Positions 5,439-5,778 of a stretch of DNA of 5,778 bases are shown piece by piece; the stretch's first letter is position 1, and the number at the start of each line of letters is the position of its first letter. The stretch is from NCBI GenBank assembly GCA_003246505.1, contig QKAI01000234.1, forward strand, positions 1-5,778, written 5' to 3'. The notes under the pieces were generated by a model. The model worked only from the letters and a program-made list of their open reading frames with translations, made no database searches and was not told where the DNA came from. Origin of the DNA: Spirochaetaceae bacterium (lineage in GTDB: Bacteria; Spirochaetota; Spirochaetia; DSM-2461). The translations under genes were made by a program, and so were the position numbers.

Positions 5439-5778
5439 ATGAAAATAACAATAGAGACAACGATAAAAGCACCCCTTGCCCGTGTCTGGCAGGCCTATAT
5501 TACCCCGGCCGACATTATTCACTGGAACTTTGCCTCCGACGACTGGTGCTGCCCCCGGGCGGAGAATGATTTCCGCGTCGACGGAAAGTACCGGGCCCGC
5601 ATGGAAGCGAAGGACGGAAGCTTCGGTTTTGATTTTGAGGCGACCTATCGGGAAATCGTCGATCTGGAGCGTTTCACCTATGTCCTGGACGACGGCCGGG
5701 AGGTGGATGCCCGCTTCGAAGGGAGGGAGGGAAATACGAAGGTGACCGTCACCTTCGACGGGGAGGAGATGAACTCCG
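5439..5778 (+). CDS. SRPBCC/AHSA1-domain protein, 3' end outside the window
   Basis: The first 113 codons are present with no stop before the edge. The protein begins KITIETTIKAPLARVWQAYI, followed by DIIHWNFASDDWCCPRAEND, the GKYRARMEAKDGSFGFDFEATY strand pair, and the beginning of the KVTVTFDGEE strand. This matches the START-like SRPBCC fold of the AHSA1 (activator of Hsp90 ATPase homologue 1-like) group; family members are about 135-145 residues, so roughly 25-30 are missing. The fold binds hydrophobic ligands in a cavity; bacterial members mostly have no known function, and the name does not imply an Hsp90 role. ATG 5439 has AAGGA at 5428-5432, 6 bases ahead. It is 71 bases after the methyltransferase and may be co-transcribed or use its own AT-rich promoter. 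Confidence 0.85.
   Translation, partial: MKITIETTIKAPLARVWQAYITPADIIHWNFASDDWCCPRAENDFRVDGKYRARMEAKDGSFGFDFEATYREIVDLERFTYVLDDGREVDARFEGREGNTKVTVTFDGEEMNS

Overview
This is bacterial protein-coding DNA: compact genes, strong purine-rich ribosome binding sites, frequent TTG starts and 4-base gene overlaps. It has moderately high GC, with many GGG and CCC codons and AT-rich promoter islands. I cannot name the organism. A free-living spirochaete or a similar anaerobe is only a guess from style. I see no rRNA, tRNA, CRISPR array, transposase, integrase or attachment site.

Left part (1-2340, plus strand). A reading frame of unclear status enters from the left edge and stops at 432. A class I SAM-dependent methyltransferase follows (470-1288). 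After a 165-base gap with a good sigma70-type promoter comes a two-gene unit: a small ABM-like (dimeric alpha/beta-barrel) protein (1454-1819), coupled by an ATGA overlap to a RimJ/RimL-type GNAT acetyltransferase (1816-2340).

Middle (2337-2777). A DUF4287 protein lies on the minus strand, convergent with the GNAT gene; the two stop codons share one CTAG. Its 5' side faces a divergent intergenic region with a minus-strand promoter.

Right part (2778-5778, plus strand). Three genes form a tight unit, each starting with TTG and joined by TTGA overlaps: a GFA/CENP-V-like zinc protein, a HAD-superfamily phosphatase and an eight-helix membrane protein of unknown family. A second methyltransferase (4747-5367) has its own AT-rich promoter. 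An SRPBCC/AHSA1-domain gene (from 5439) runs off the right edge behind a similar AT-rich block.

The genes look like a mixed set of small accessory or housekeeping enzymes. No single pathway ties them together, and I found no convincing new multi-gene system. The most notable points are the TTG/TTGA-coupled GFA-HAD-membrane unit, the 13-base AT-rich word shared by two promoters, and the CTAG stop overlap.
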